A stretch of 64,000 nucleotides of DNA from Sphingomonas sp. IBVSS2 (GCF_002127225.1 NZ_NFUR01000002.1:842146-906145); one strand, 5' to 3'. Shown: positions 7,968-17,108, counted from the stretch's first letter. Notes: a model not told the origin generated them from the letters alone. Numbers and translations are program-made.

Positions 7968-10100
7968 TTAGAACGACTTTCCGAGCCTTATGCCGATCTG
8001 GCGCGGCCGCGGCACCGCGCCGATCCCGCCGAGCGTTGGGTAATAGGGCGAATGCTCGTTCAACAGGTTCCGCGCGAAGATCGCGATGTCCAGTCCTTGC
8101 ACCGTCGCGCCCAGGCTGGCCCCCAGGAAGGATTGCGGCCCGGTGACGATGCGGGTCACGCCCTGTCCGCCGACCAGCTCGTCCTTGTGGTTGAAGTCGA
8201 TATCGAGATAGCCGGGAACCGAGGCGGCCCAGTTGAAGGCATAGTTGGCGCTGAGCTGGATCGAATATTTGGGCAGCGCGAGCGGGCTGGTGCCGGGCGG
8301 GAAATCCACTTCCGCCTCGGGCGTGGAGGCGACGAACACCGATCCCATCACCGTGCCGCTGGCGGACAGCCGCAGGGCGCGCACCGGACTGGCGGTCAGC
8401 TGCCATTCCACGCCCCGGATCCGGGTGTTGCCGCCATTGGCGGTATATTGCAGGAACACCGGGGTCAGCACGACGCGATCATAGACCTGGCCGCGATAAT
8501 ATTGCTGGAACGCCGCAACGTTCACGCCCAGCTTCCCGTCGAGCAGGCTCGCCTTGAAGCCGGCCTCATAGGCCATGGAGCGTTCGGGCGCGTAGCTCAG
8601 CGGAGGCGGGAAGGCGGGGTTGACCACGGCGTTGAAGCCGCCGCTGCGGAAGCCGTTGCCGACGTTGAAGTACAGGTTCGCGTCGCGGGCGATGTCGTAT
8701 TTCACGAACGCGCGATAGGTCACGCGCGAGAAGGTGCCGGAAGCGGTCGGCAGGGTGCCGTCGGTGAAGCTGCGGTCGTCGTGCGAATAGCGCAGGCCTC
8801 CCCCGATCTCGAGCCGGGGGAACGGCGAATAGGAAGCGTCGCCATAGACCGCCCAGGACTTGGAGGTCGTCCGGATCGGCTCCTGGAGAATGGTGACGGT
8901 GGTGGACGGCGGATAGAGCAGCTCCGCGCCGTCCAGGAAGTGGCGCAGCAGGTCGTCGTCCTTGTAGATGCCGCCCAGCACCCATTTGAACGGGCCGTCC
9001 CCCTTGGAGGTCAGGCGCAGTTCCTGGCTCGTGATCGACTGTTTGTTGAGATAGCGCGCGTTAGCGATCTCCAGCGTAATCGGCGCGGCCGGATCGTTGG
9101 TGGCGTAATAGATCTGGTCGAGATTGCTGTTGCTGTAGCGCCTGCTGTGCGCGGTGTTGCTCATCAGCTCGGCGAAGCCGAGGTCATACTCCACGCGTAG
9201 GCTGTAGAGGTCGAGCTCGGACACGCCGCTGGTCCGGCCATGGGGGTCGATGGCGTGGCGATACAGCCCTTTCTCATAGGGCAGGATATTGGCGTAGGAG
9301 GGGGAATCCTCGTCATTGTGGCGGATGTCGACCATGCCGACGACGCGCAGCCGCGAGTCCGGCTGCCACAGCAACTTGACGCGCCCGTCATAGATCCGGT
9401 TGGAATTGACGTTCCTGGCCCCGGTGCCGACATTGTCGAGCCAGCCGCCATTGTTCTGATACTCGCCGGCGAAACGCACCGCGAGCGTATCCGACAGGGG
9501 CAGGTTGAGCGCCGCCTTCACCTGGGCGGAAGCGCGCCCGCCATCGGTGGCGAACAAGGAATAGTCGATCGTGCCGCCGATCCGGTCGAGCTTCGGGTCG
9601 TTCGTGACGTAGCGGATGACGCCGCTCATCGCCCCTTCGCCGAACAGGGTGCCCTGCGGCCCCTTCAGCACTTCGACCCGCGCCAGGTCGAGCGCGCCCG
9701 CATCGGCATAGACCGGGTAGAAGCCGTCCTGCGATCCGGTGAGCGGCGTTTCGTCGAGATAGATGCCGACGAGCGACGATGTGCCCCTGAGGCTGTTGAT
9801 GCCGCGGATCTGGATCAGCTGCTTGCCGCCTCCCTGTGAGAAGACGTCCAGGCCGGGCACGTTGTCGGCGATATCCTGCAGCGAAGTGATGTTGCGCTTG
9901 GTCAGCTCCGATCCGGACAGGACGTTGACGGTCAGCGGCACGTCGACGACGTTCTGCGCCCGCCGCTGCGCGGTCACGACGATATCGGCCTGGGAGGGCG
10001 GGTCCGCCGCCTCCTGCGCCGTGGCGACTCCTGGCGCGAGCAGGGCAGCCAGTGACGTCGCGCAATATAGTAGCCGGTCTTTCTTTCCCGCCATCTCCAT
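7968..10100 (-). CDS. TonB-dependent outer-membrane receptor
   Basis: Receptor of 710 residues. It has an N-terminal signal peptide ending near ATAQ, a TonB-box-like segment ADIVVTAQRR, and a plug domain with DNVPGLDVFSQGGG, IQIRGI and VEVLKGPQGTLFGEGAMSGVIRYVTNDP; the beta-barrel ends in the aromatic terminus GKSF. The style (IVVTAQRR plug, short barrel) is typical of the large sphingomonad receptor families for plant-derived or aromatic compounds rather than classic siderophore receptors. A clear ribosome-binding site (GGGAGGGC) precedes the ATG. It heads an operon with the alpha/beta hydrolase. Ligand not determinable. Confidence 0.93.
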   Translation of the reverse strand: MEMAGKKDRLLYCATSLAALLAPGVATAQEAADPPSQADIVVTAQRRAQNVVDVPLTVNVLSGSELTKRNITSLQDIADNVPGLDVFSQGGGKQLIQIRGINSLRGTSSLVGIYLDETPLTGSQDGFYPVYADAGALDLARVEVLKGPQGTLFGEGAMSGVIRYVTNDPKLDRIGGTIDYSLFATDGGRASAQVKAALNLPLSDTLAVRFAGEYQNNGGWLDNVGTGARNVNSNRIYDGRVKLLWQPDSRLRVVGMVDIRHNDEDSPSYANILPYEKGLYRHAIDPHGRTSGVSELDLYSLRVEYDLGFAELMSNTAHSRRYSNSNLDQIYYATNDPAAPITLEIANARYLNKQSITSQELRLTSKGDGPFKWVLGGIYKDDDLLRHFLDGAELLYPPSTTVTILQEPIRTTSKSWAVYGDASYSPFPRLEIGGGLRYSHDDRSFTDGTLPTASGTFSRVTYRAFVKYDIARDANLYFNVGNGFRSGGFNAVVNPAFPPPLSYAPERSMAYEAGFKASLLDGKLGVNVAAFQQYYRGQVYDRVVLTPVFLQYTANGGNTRIRGVEWQLTASPVRALRLSASGTVMGSVFVASTPEAEVDFPPGTSPLALPKYSIQLSANYAFNWAASVPGYLDIDFNHKDELVGGQGVTRIVTGPQSFLGASLGATVQGLDIAIFARNLLNEHSPYYPTLGGIGAVPRPRQIGIRLGKSF

Positions 10101-10207
10101 GCCCTCCCAATAGCATCGGCAATCGAACGCGCCGTAATGGTTCGATCTTCGATGCTCGGGCCCCGCGCTGCTTAGCGGGGAGGACGGGCGTTTTTACACA
10201 TAAGCGT

Positions 10208-10236
10208 CACGGAACGCTCCGTGGGAGCGTTCCGTG
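10208..10236 (-). terminator. Hairpin terminator of the lysine-pathway operon
   Basis: Perfect 13-base stem (CACGGAACGCTCC at 10208-10220, complement at 10224-10236) with a 3-base loop, seven bases past the stop codon of the AmaB-like aldehyde dehydrogenase. The U-tract on the minus strand is weak, so it may also serve as a 3'-end stabiliser. Confidence 0.7.
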
Positions 10237-10242
10237 CGGATT

Positions 10243-11766
10243 TCACACTTCCAGGTCGAAGCGCACGCCCTGCGCCAGCGGCAACGAGCGGCCATAGTTG
10301 ATGGCGTTGGTCTGGCGCCGCATATAGGCTTTCCAGCTGTCGCTGCCGCTTTCGCGGCCGCCGCCGGTCTCCTTCTCGCCGCCGAACGCGCCGCCGATCT
10401 CCGCGCCGGACGGCCCCATGTTGACATTGGCGATCCCGCAATCCGATCCGGCCGCCGACAGGAACAGCTCCACTTCGCGGATATCGTTCGAGAAGATCGA
10501 GGAGGACAGGCCCTGCGGCACGCCGTTCTGAAGGGCGATCGCCTCGTCCAGCGTGGAATAGCGCAGGACGTAGAGGATCGGCGCGAAGGTTTCCTGCACC
10601 ACCGGCCCGTCCTGCCGATCGGCTTCGACCAGGGCCGGGCGGACATAAAAGGCGTCCTCGCCGCCGATCGGCAGGCGCTCGCCGAAATGGACCCGTGCGC
10701 CGGCGGTGTTCGCCGCGGCCAAAGCCGCCTGCATCGCATCGAACGCTGCGCGATCGATCAGCGGGCCGACCAGCGCATTGCCGTCCAGCGGATCGCCCAC
10801 CGTCACTCCGGCATAGACCTTGTGCAGCCGCGCGACGAAATCGTCCGCGATGTCGCGGTGGACGATCAGCCGGCGGAGCGTGGTGCAGCGCTGGCCCGCC
10901 GTGCCCATCGCCCCGAACGCGACCGCGCGCAAGGCGAGGTCCAGATCGGCCGAGGGCGTGACGATCGAGGCGTTGTTGCCGCCCAGTTCCAGGATGCTGC
11001 GGCCGAAGCGGGCGGCGACCACGCGCCCCACTTCGCGGCCCATCCGGGTCGACCCGGTCGCGGACACCACCGGCACGTCCGGATGTTCGGCCAGCCGCTC
11101 GCCCAGCTCGCGTCCGCCGATCAGCAACTGCGACAGGCCGCGGGGCGCATCGTCGCCAAAGTCCGCAGCGACCTGCTCGAAAAGGGCCTGGACGGCGAGC
11201 GCGGTCAGCGGGGTCTTCTCCGACGGCTTCCAGATCAGCGAATCGCCGCACACCAGCGCCAGCGCCGCATTCCAGCTCCACACCGCGACCGGGAAGTTGA
11301 ATGCGGAGATGATGCCGACCGGGCCGGCCGGATGCCATTGCTCGGCCAGCCGGTGGTCGGCGCGCTCGGACGGCATCGTCAGGCCGTAGAGCTGGCGCGA
11401 CAGGCCCACCGCGAAGTCGCAGATGTCGATCATCTCCTGGACTTCGCCCAACCCTTCGGACAGGGCCTTCCCGGCCTCGATCGTAACCAGCCGGCCGAGC
11501 GCGTCCTTGTGCAGGCGCAGCTTCTCGCCCAGCCGGCGGACGAACTCGCCGCGGCGCGGGGCGGGCACCAGCCGCCATTGCCGGAACGCAGCCACGGCCG
11601 CCGCCACCGCGGCATCGCAATCCCCCGCCGTGTGCACCGTCAGCTCGGCCAGCGCTTCGCCGGAGATGGGGGAGGTCGCCACCAGCGATCCGCCCTCCAG
11701 CGCCGATGCCGCTACGCCGAGATCGTTCAGGATCACCCGAACCTGGTCCCGTAAAATTCCCGTCAT
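10243..11766 (-). CDS. amaB: Aldehyde dehydrogenase of the ALDH7/AmaB group, putative 2-aminoadipate-semialdehyde (piperideine-6-carboxylate) dehydrogenase
   Basis: NAD(P)-dependent aldehyde dehydrogenase of 507 residues. Catalytic features: Asn157 in SAFNFPV, Lys180 in IWKPSEK, general base Glu260 in LELGGNNA and nucleophile Cys294 in GTAGQRCTTLRR. GNNASIV, the TAGQRCTTLRRL segment and the C-terminal GGEKETGGGRESGSDSWK resemble antiquitin/AmaB enzymes, which oxidise 2-aminoadipate semialdehyde to 2-aminoadipate in lysine breakdown. The frame extends to 11955, but family similarity starts at the ATG at 11766. Last gene of the hglS operon, 109 bases after the AstD-like gene. Assignment to lysine catabolism is supported by the HglS-like and D-2-hydroxyglutarate dehydrogenase genes upstream. 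Confidence 0.88.
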   Translation of the reverse strand: MTGILRDQVRVILNDLGVAASALEGGSLVATSPISGEALAELTVHTAGDCDAAVAAAVAAFRQWRLVPAPRRGEFVRRLGEKLRLHKDALGRLVTIEAGKALSEGLGEVQEMIDICDFAVGLSRQLYGLTMPSERADHRLAEQWHPAGPVGIISAFNFPVAVWSWNAALALVCGDSLIWKPSEKTPLTALAVQALFEQVAADFGDDAPRGLSQLLIGGRELGERLAEHPDVPVVSATGSTRMGREVGRVVAARFGRSILELGGNNASIVTPSADLDLALRAVAFGAMGTAGQRCTTLRRLIVHRDIADDFVARLHKVYAGVTVGDPLDGNALVGPLIDRAAFDAMQAALAAANTAGARVHFGERLPIGGEDAFYVRPALVEADRQDGPVVQETFAPILYVLRYSTLDEAIALQNGVPQGLSSSIFSNDIREVELFLSAAGSDCGIANVNMGPSGAEIGGAFGGEKETGGGRESGSDSWKAYMRRQTNAINYGRSLPLAQGVRFDLEV

Positions 11767-11875
11767 CGCGCGCGGCTCCTGAATTGCTGTGGTCGAACGG
11801 CCCCTACCAGACGGTCCATCCGGCGTTTCGCATTTTGGGCGCGCATTTGATCGGCTGACAAGGGATCGGCAATGC

Positions 11876-13285
11876 CTATAGGCCGGGCACCGGCTGCGCC
11901 TCGATCGCTTCTGCTTCGAAGCTCGCCATCGGATAGGCACAATAATCGGCCGCATAGAAGGCGCTCGGGCGATGATTGCCCGATTCCCCCAGGCCGCCGA
12001 ACGGCCGGTTGGAAGCGGCGCCCGTGGTCGGCCGGTTCCAGTTGACCACGCCGGCGCGAATCTCCGTGGAGAAACGCTCCCACAGCGCCGGATCGGCCGA
12101 GATCAACCCGGCGGACAGGCCGAAGGCCGTGGCGTTGGCGCGAGTGATCGCCGCGGAGAAATCCGCGACGCGCGTCACCTGGAGCGCCGGCGCGAAGATC
12201 TCGCGGTCGGGCAGATCGATCCCGGTCGCATCGAACAGCGCCGGAGCGATGAAGGCCGGACCACGCCCCGCGACCGGGCCGCCGGGCAGCAGCGGCTTGG
12301 CGCCCTGGACGACCAGGCCGTCGAACGCCGCCCCGGCCGATGCCGCCGCGCGGGCGGAGACCAGAGGCCCCATGAAGGCGTCGATGCCGTCGTTCCACGC
12401 CGCCACAGGCAGGCGCCTGGCCAATGCCTGCACCGCGTCGACGATCGCGGCGCCGCGCCGGTCGTCCGGCACGATCAGCCGGCGCGCGCACGAGCAGCGC
12501 TGGCCGGTAGTGACGAAGGCGGAGTGGACCACCAGCGTCGCCACCGCCTCGGGATCGCCGTCCCAGGCGATGAGCGGGTTGTTGCCGCCAAGCTCCAGCG
12601 CGAGGATCACCGATGGCCGGTCGAGGAACGCGCGGCGGAAATGGCGGCCGGTCTCGGCCGATCCCGTGAACAGCAGGCCGTCGATATCGGCCTCGATCAG
12701 CGCCGCCCCGGTCTCCCGGCCGCCCTGGACGATCTGCAGCACATCGCCGGGCAGCCCGGCACGGGACCAGATGCCGGCCATGCGCTCGCCGATCGCGGGC
12801 GTTTCCTCGGACGGTTTGAAGACCACGCAATTCCCCGCCAGCAGCGCCGGGACGATGTGCCCATTGGGGAGATGGCCGGGGAAATTATAGGGACCGAGCA
12901 CCGCCATCACGCCATGGGGACGGTGCCGCAGGACCGAGCGGCCGAACGGCATGGCGGTCTCGTCGAGGCCGGCGCGTTGCGCCTGGGCGGCGATCGATAT
13001 CTCGACCTTGCCGATCATGGCCGCCACTTCGCCCCGGCTGTCCCACAGCAGCTTGCCGGTCTCACGCGCGATCAGCGTGGCGAGGTCCTCGGCTTCCTCG
13101 CGCAGGATCTCGGCAAAGCGGCGCGCGATTCCGATGCGTTCGGTCAAGGGCGTGCGAGCCCAGCCGGGAAAGGCGATGCGCGCGCGCGCCACCGCGGCAA
13201 GGCATTCCGCCGGGCTGGTCGGCCGACCTTCCCAGATGGTCTCGCCGGAAGAGGGATCGGTGGATCGCAGGAACATGGCATTCAC
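11876..13285 (-). CDS. Succinylglutamate-semialdehyde-dehydrogenase-like aldehyde dehydrogenase (AstD family)
   Basis: Aldehyde dehydrogenase of 469 residues with Asn134 (GPYNFPGHLPNG), Lys157 (FKPSEETP), Glu231 (ELGGNNP) and Cys264 (TTGQRCSCARR). GPYNFPGHLPNGHIVPALLAGN and the C-terminal SGNHRPSAFYAADYCAYPMAS are hallmarks of AstD, which oxidises N-succinylglutamate semialdehyde in the arginine succinyltransferase pathway. None of astA, astB or astE is nearby; instead it sits with lysine/2-aminoadipate genes, so it may act on an N-acyl-aminoadipate semialdehyde or on a related aldehyde. Start is GTG at 13285 or the ATG at 13276. A perfect hairpin (13301-13331) lies just upstream of it in the mRNA. 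Confidence 0.87.
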   Translation of the reverse strand: MNAMFLRSTDPSSGETIWEGRPTSPAECLAAVARARIAFPGWARTPLTERIGIARRFAEILREEAEDLATLIARETGKLLWDSRGEVAAMIGKVEISIAAQAQRAGLDETAMPFGRSVLRHRPHGVMAVLGPYNFPGHLPNGHIVPALLAGNCVVFKPSEETPAIGERMAGIWSRAGLPGDVLQIVQGGRETGAALIEADIDGLLFTGSAETGRHFRRAFLDRPSVILALELGGNNPLIAWDGDPEAVATLVVHSAFVTTGQRCSCARRLIVPDDRRGAAIVDAVQALARRLPVAAWNDGIDAFMGPLVSARAAASAGAAFDGLVVQGAKPLLPGGPVAGRGPAFIAPALFDATGIDLPDREIFAPALQVTRVADFSAAITRANATAFGLSAGLISADPALWERFSTEIRAGVVNWNRPTTGAASNRPFGGLGESGNHRPSAFYAADYCAYPMASFEAEAIEAQPVPGL

Positions 13286-13300
13286 TCGCTTGCATGGTCG

Positions 13301-13331
13301 CCGATGCGCACGCCCTACGCATGCGCATCGG
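13301..13331 (-). promoter_or_regulatory. Intercistronic hairpin between the aminotransferase and AstD-like genes
   Basis: Perfect 10-base inverted repeat (CCGATGCGCA at 13301-13310, complement at 13322-13331) with an 11-base loop in the 102-base gap inside the operon. It could be a partial terminator, an mRNA processing or stability element that sets unequal expression of the two operon halves, or a regulator site. Confidence 0.5.
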
Positions 13332-13387
13332 CCCCGGATATAGGAAGGCTGTCGCGACTTCGCCCGGCAAGGCCCAGACGACTGGTA

Positions 13388-14584
13388 TCAGGCCGCGGCG
13401 GCGAAACGGATGCGTGCCGCCGCGAACGTCGCCTCGATCCGGCGCAGCACTTCGTCGACCTCGTCAGGAGTGATCGTGAGCGGCGGCAGCAGGCGGATGC
13501 AATTCTCGCCGCCGCCCGCGACCAGCAGCCCGTGGTCGCGTGCCAGCGCCATGACCTCGCGGTTGTTCGGCACCATCCTGATGCCGATCAGCAGGCCCTT
13601 GCCGCGCACGTCGACGGCGACGTCCGGGAAACGGGCGACGCGTTCGCGCAGGCCCGTCGTCAGCCGGTCAGAAGCCGCGCGGACATTGGCCAGTGTCTCT
13701 TCCCGGGCGATCTCGTCAAAGGCGGCGATGCCCACCGCCATCGCCAGCGGATTGCCGCCGAAGGTGGAGCCATGGACCCCCACCGTCATCGCCTCGGCCA
13801 CCGCGGCGGTAGCGAGGCAGGCGCCGATCGGGAAGCCGCCGCCCAGCGCCTTGGCGACCGCCATGATGTCCGGTTCCGCGCCATCGAACCATTGATGGGC
13901 GAACAGCCGGCCGGTGCGGCCCATGCCGCTCTGCACCTCGTCATGGATCAGCAATACGCCATGCGCGTCGCACAGCCCGCGCAGCCACGACAGCCATTCG
14001 CCGTCGAGCGCCCGGGCACCGCCTTCGCCCTGGACCGGCTCGACGATCACCGCCGCCGTCGTCGGGCGCCGCACCGCTTCGTCGATCGCAGCCCGGTCGT
14101 CGATGGTGAGCTGGACATAGCCCGGCAGGCGCGGGCCGAAGCCGTCGAGATAGGCGGGATTGCCCGAGGCATTGACCGAAGCATAGGTGCGGCCGTGAAA
14201 GGATCCCGCGAACCCCACGATGTCGATCCGTTCCGGCGCGCCGTTCACCGCATGGTATCGCCGCGCGGCCTTGAGCGCGCATTCGACTGCCTCCGACCCC
14301 GAATTGCCGAAGAACACCGCGTCGGCGAACGTCGCCCCGACCAGGCGGGCCGCCAGTTCCTCCTGTCCGGGAATGCGGAAGATGTTCGAGACGTGCCACA
14401 GCTTGCGTGCCTGCTCCTCCAGCGCCGCCACCAGGCGCGGATGGGCATGGCCCAGGCAGTTGGTGGCGATGCCCGCCACGCAATCGAGGAAGGTTCGTCC
14501 GTCGCGGGTGTGGAGCCACATGCCGTTGCCGCGTTCCACTTCGAGCGGGGCGCGGTTGTAGACGCCCATCAATGCTTCGCTCAT
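13388..14584 (-). CDS. Class III aminotransferase (ArgD/AstC-like), putative 2-aminoadipate or N-acyl-lysine aminotransferase
   Basis: PLP-dependent aminotransferase of 398 residues. Visible motifs: GIATNCLGHAHPRLV, FFGNSGSEAVECALKAAR (phosphate-binding turn), GSFHGRTYASV, IVEPVQGEGG, IHDEVQSGMGRTG (Asp binding the PLP ring) and MAVAKALGGGFPIGA (Schiff-base Lys), then GSTFGGNPLA. It resembles acetylornithine/succinylornithine aminotransferases. In this operon it would logically supply 2-oxoadipate from 2-aminoadipate, or deaminate the side chain of an N-acylated lysine to feed the AstD-like enzyme; sequence cannot separate these. Its ATG overlaps the stop of the D-2-hydroxyglutarate dehydrogenase gene (ATGA), indicating translational coupling. 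Confidence 0.9.
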   Translation of the reverse strand: MSEALMGVYNRAPLEVERGNGMWLHTRDGRTFLDCVAGIATNCLGHAHPRLVAALEEQARKLWHVSNIFRIPGQEELAARLVGATFADAVFFGNSGSEAVECALKAARRYHAVNGAPERIDIVGFAGSFHGRTYASVNASGNPAYLDGFGPRLPGYVQLTIDDRAAIDEAVRRPTTAAVIVEPVQGEGGARALDGEWLSWLRGLCDAHGVLLIHDEVQSGMGRTGRLFAHQWFDGAEPDIMAVAKALGGGFPIGACLATAAVAEAMTVGVHGSTFGGNPLAMAVGIAAFDEIAREETLANVRAASDRLTTGLRERVARFPDVAVDVRGKGLLIGIRMVPNNREVMALARDHGLLVAGGGENCIRLLPPLTITPDEVDEVLRRIEATFAAARIRFAAAA

Positions 14585-16017
14585 TCCGTGCCTTCTCCTG
14601 TCGTTCCGAAATCGACCCGGCCGATCGACACGGGGGCCATGATGTTCTGGATCTCGCCGGCCAGGCGGCGCACCGCACCCGGCACGAAGCGCCGGTAGCT
14701 CGCGATGTTGCGCGGGCCGATGCCGTGTTCGGCGCTGAAGCTGCCGCCGAATTCGCCCACCACGGTGTCGAAGATCAGCGTGCGGGCCTTGTCGAGCAGG
14801 GCCGGGTCCGGCGTGCCGCCGGCGCGCGGCCAGACGAGATTATAGTGGAGGCCGCCGTCGCCGACATGACCGAAATCATGCGGCACCAGCCCGGGCGCCT
14901 GCTGTGCGAGCAGGCCGGCCATCCGCTCGCGAAAGACCATGACGTCGCCGCGGCGCAGCGCGATGTCGCAGGCCACCACCGTGCCTCTCGCGCGCAAGCC
15001 CTCGGGAATCGCGTGCCGCAAGGCCCAGAGCCTGTCGCGCCGATCGATCGCCGCGTCGCGGACGCTGGCATCGGCGCCGGTCATGAACGGCTCCAGCGCG
15101 GCCGCGAGCCGCTCCTCCAGCAGGTTCTCGTCGAACGCCGCGCCGGCGGACAGCTCGGCCAGCACCGCATAGGGTGGAACGTCGTCGAACGGCAGCCGGA
15201 GGCCGGGGACGTGATCCGCCGCGGCGCGGATCGCCGCTTCGCTCATGCCCTCGAAGGCGGACAGCCAGCTGCCGAAGTCACGCTCGAGCGCCAGCAGGAG
15301 CCGCGGCGCGGAATGGGGGTCGTCGAGCGCGAGCAATGCGGTCAATCGCGCGGCGGGCAGGGGATGCAGGGCGACGGTGGCGCGGGTGACGATCCCGGTC
15401 GATCCGCAGCCGCCGACCAGCAATTGCTTGAGGTCGAGCCCGGTATTGTTCTTCCGGAGCGGTGCGCCCAGCGCGATGCGCGACCCTTTCGTGTCGGAGC
15501 GGACGACTTCCGCCGACAACAGGTTCGCGCGCACGTCGCCATAGCGCAGCAGCCGGGCGCCGCCGGTATTGCTGGCGATCATGCCGCCGATAGCCGGATC
15601 GGCGCCGAGATCGATCGGAAAGAAGAGCCCGTGCTCGGACGCTGCCGCATTGAGCGCGGATAGCCGAACCCCGGCGTCGACGGTGGCGGTGCGATTGACC
15701 GGATCGATTTCGATCAGGCTGGCGAGCCGCTCGAGACTTACCAGTACGCACGGCTCGCGTTCGGCAGGCAGACCCGCGCCGGCCAGGCCGGTGCGGCCAC
15801 CCGCGACGACGAGGCGGATATTCGCTCCGGCCGCCAGCCGCACCAGGGCCGAGACCTGGGCCGCGTCGCTCGGCCGCACGACCGCGATCGGCGCGCCGCC
15901 GCCGGCGCCGCGGCCGTCGGTGCGATAGGTGGCCAGGTCGGACGTGTCCGTCAGCACCTGCGCCGAGCCGACAATCTCGGCGAGCATATCGAGCAGGGGG
16001 GCTTCGGCTTCCGTCAT
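14581..16017 (-). CDS. FAD-linked D-2-hydroxyglutarate dehydrogenase-like oxidoreductase
   Basis: FAD-binding type 4 oxidoreductase of 478 residues. The N-terminal FAD domain shows PIAVVRPSDAAQV, the pyrophosphate loop VVAGGRTGLAGAG, and GADPAIGGMIASNTGGARLLRYGDVRAN (split here only by description); the C-terminal cap has the metal/active-site segment HDFGHVGDGGLHYN and SAEHGIGPRN. These are features of the D-lactate/D-2-hydroxyglutarate dehydrogenase group, which oxidises D-2-hydroxyglutarate to 2-oxoglutarate and passes electrons onward. It overlaps hglS by four bases (ATGA), exactly where the enzyme consuming the HglS product is expected. D-lactate or glycolate oxidase activity is possible but less consistent with the operon. 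Confidence 0.87.
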   Translation of the reverse strand: MTEAEAPLLDMLAEIVGSAQVLTDTSDLATYRTDGRGAGGGAPIAVVRPSDAAQVSALVRLAAGANIRLVVAGGRTGLAGAGLPAEREPCVLVSLERLASLIEIDPVNRTATVDAGVRLSALNAAASEHGLFFPIDLGADPAIGGMIASNTGGARLLRYGDVRANLLSAEVVRSDTKGSRIALGAPLRKNNTGLDLKQLLVGGCGSTGIVTRATVALHPLPAARLTALLALDDPHSAPRLLLALERDFGSWLSAFEGMSEAAIRAAADHVPGLRLPFDDVPPYAVLAELSAGAAFDENLLEERLAAALEPFMTGADASVRDAAIDRRDRLWALRHAIPEGLRARGTVVACDIALRRGDVMVFRERMAGLLAQQAPGLVPHDFGHVGDGGLHYNLVWPRAGGTPDPALLDKARTLIFDTVVGEFGGSFSAEHGIGPRNIASYRRFVPGAVRRLAGEIQNIMAPVSIGRVDFGTTGEGTE

Positions 16018-17036
16018 GCGGCCTTGGTCATGCCGAAGATGCCGGTGGCATTGCCGCTGTCGAAGGACAGGTCGAGCGTGCCGGTCGCCGGATCGATGTC
16101 CCGCGTGATGAATTCGTAGAACGAGCCCGGCACCGACAGGGTGCGATCCGGGCCTGCCGGCATGCCGAACGCGCGATCGACCGGATCGGCGCGGAAGGCG
16201 GTCTGGCGGACGCGTCCGGTGCCGGAGACCTCCACGCTGTCCTTGATCGGCCGGCTGAGCGCGCGCTGCGCCTCGGCCAGGGCAGTCACATCGGGCACTC
16301 GGTCGGTCGCATGATTGAAGGCATTGCCTTCGGTCGCGATCCAGGCGGCCTCTGCCGAGGCGCGCTTGAGGATCTCATAATCCGCGAGCATCGGCCGGTC
16401 GTGCTGGCGCCCGAACGCGCCGATGGTCACGCGCAGCGCATGCGCCGCGGCATCCGGAGGCAGTATCTCTCCCCCGCCCAGCCGGGCGAGTGCCGCTGCG
16501 GTCTCCGCGTCGATCGGATCCCGGGACGTGCCGAATACGCGCGCCGCCGCGCCGGCGAATTCCGCGTCGAACTGGTCGACGTGCAGTTCGCTGACGAAGA
16601 ATTGGGGGATGGTCTCCGGATGGGTGCGGTGGCGATAGGCGCGGCCCGTCATCCGCAGCCGGGGCAACGGATAGATCGCCGCTTCCGCATAGCCGAGCGG
16701 CTCGAGGATCCGGCGAAATGCCTGCTCGCCGGCGGGCAGGGCGCCGGTGCCGCCGCGGGGCAGGCAGATCGTCCGCAGCGCGCCATGGTCGAAACGGACG
16801 CGCCGGCCGGAACGGCGGACATCGTCGACATAGGCCGCACCCGTCGCGGTGCGATCGAGCAGGTCGGCGAAGAGGATCGTGTTGAGCGCCACCGTGAAGT
16901 CGAGCGCGTTCACCCCGGGCGTGGTCCGCGCCGGATCCGCCATGGGTTGTAGGATGTCCCGCGCTGCCCGCATCCGATCCGCGGGCAGGATGGCGCCGAC
17001 CAGTGCATCCAGCGCGCTTTGATGCTCATTCATCAT
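16014..17036 (-). CDS. hglS: 2-oxoadipate dioxygenase/decarboxylase (HglS, DUF1338)
   Basis: Protein of 340 residues of the DUF1338/HglS family, non-heme iron enzymes that convert 2-oxoadipate to D-2-hydroxyglutarate with loss of CO2 in lysine catabolism. Recognisable segments: VRFDHGALRTI (likely first His ligand, DH-ALR signature), MTGRAYRHRTHPETIPQFFVSEL, IATEGNAFNHATDRVPDV and the C-terminal PGSFYEFITR holding a conserved Glu. It is shorter than the ~460-residue Pseudomonas protein, as many DUF1338 members are. ATG at 17036 is preceded by GAGGT; a second ATG follows directly. First gene of the five-gene operon, divergent from a LysR regulator. Confidence 0.85.
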   Translation of the reverse strand: MMNEHQSALDALVGAILPADRMRAARDILQPMADPARTTPGVNALDFTVALNTILFADLLDRTATGAAYVDDVRRSGRRVRFDHGALRTICLPRGGTGALPAGEQAFRRILEPLGYAEAAIYPLPRLRMTGRAYRHRTHPETIPQFFVSELHVDQFDAEFAGAAARVFGTSRDPIDAETAAALARLGGGEILPPDAAAHALRVTIGAFGRQHDRPMLADYEILKRASAEAAWIATEGNAFNHATDRVPDVTALAEAQRALSRPIKDSVEVSGTGRVRQTAFRADPVDRAFGMPAGPDRTLSVPGSFYEFITRDIDPATGTLDLSFDSGNATGIFGMTKAA

Positions 17037-17079
17037 TTACCTCGACCTGATTGCCAATGGCTTGCGGTCATGTGAGGTA

Positions 17080-17095
17080 TGAATAGAGCGATTCA
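17080..17095. promoter_or_regulatory. Inverted repeat in the hglS/lysR divergent promoter
   Basis: TGAAT-N6-ATTCA, a 16-base dyad in the 95-base gap between hglS and the divergent LysR gene. Candidate binding site of the LysR protein; the core is not a textbook T-N11-A box. Confidence 0.45.
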
Positions 17096-17108
17096 AAACG
17101 GATTAGTG

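Noticed and set aside
11767..11955. N-terminal 63-codon extension of the AmaB-like gene
   Set aside because: Arg/Ser-rich, no similarity to aldehyde dehydrogenases; the ATG at 11766 starts the conserved protein.
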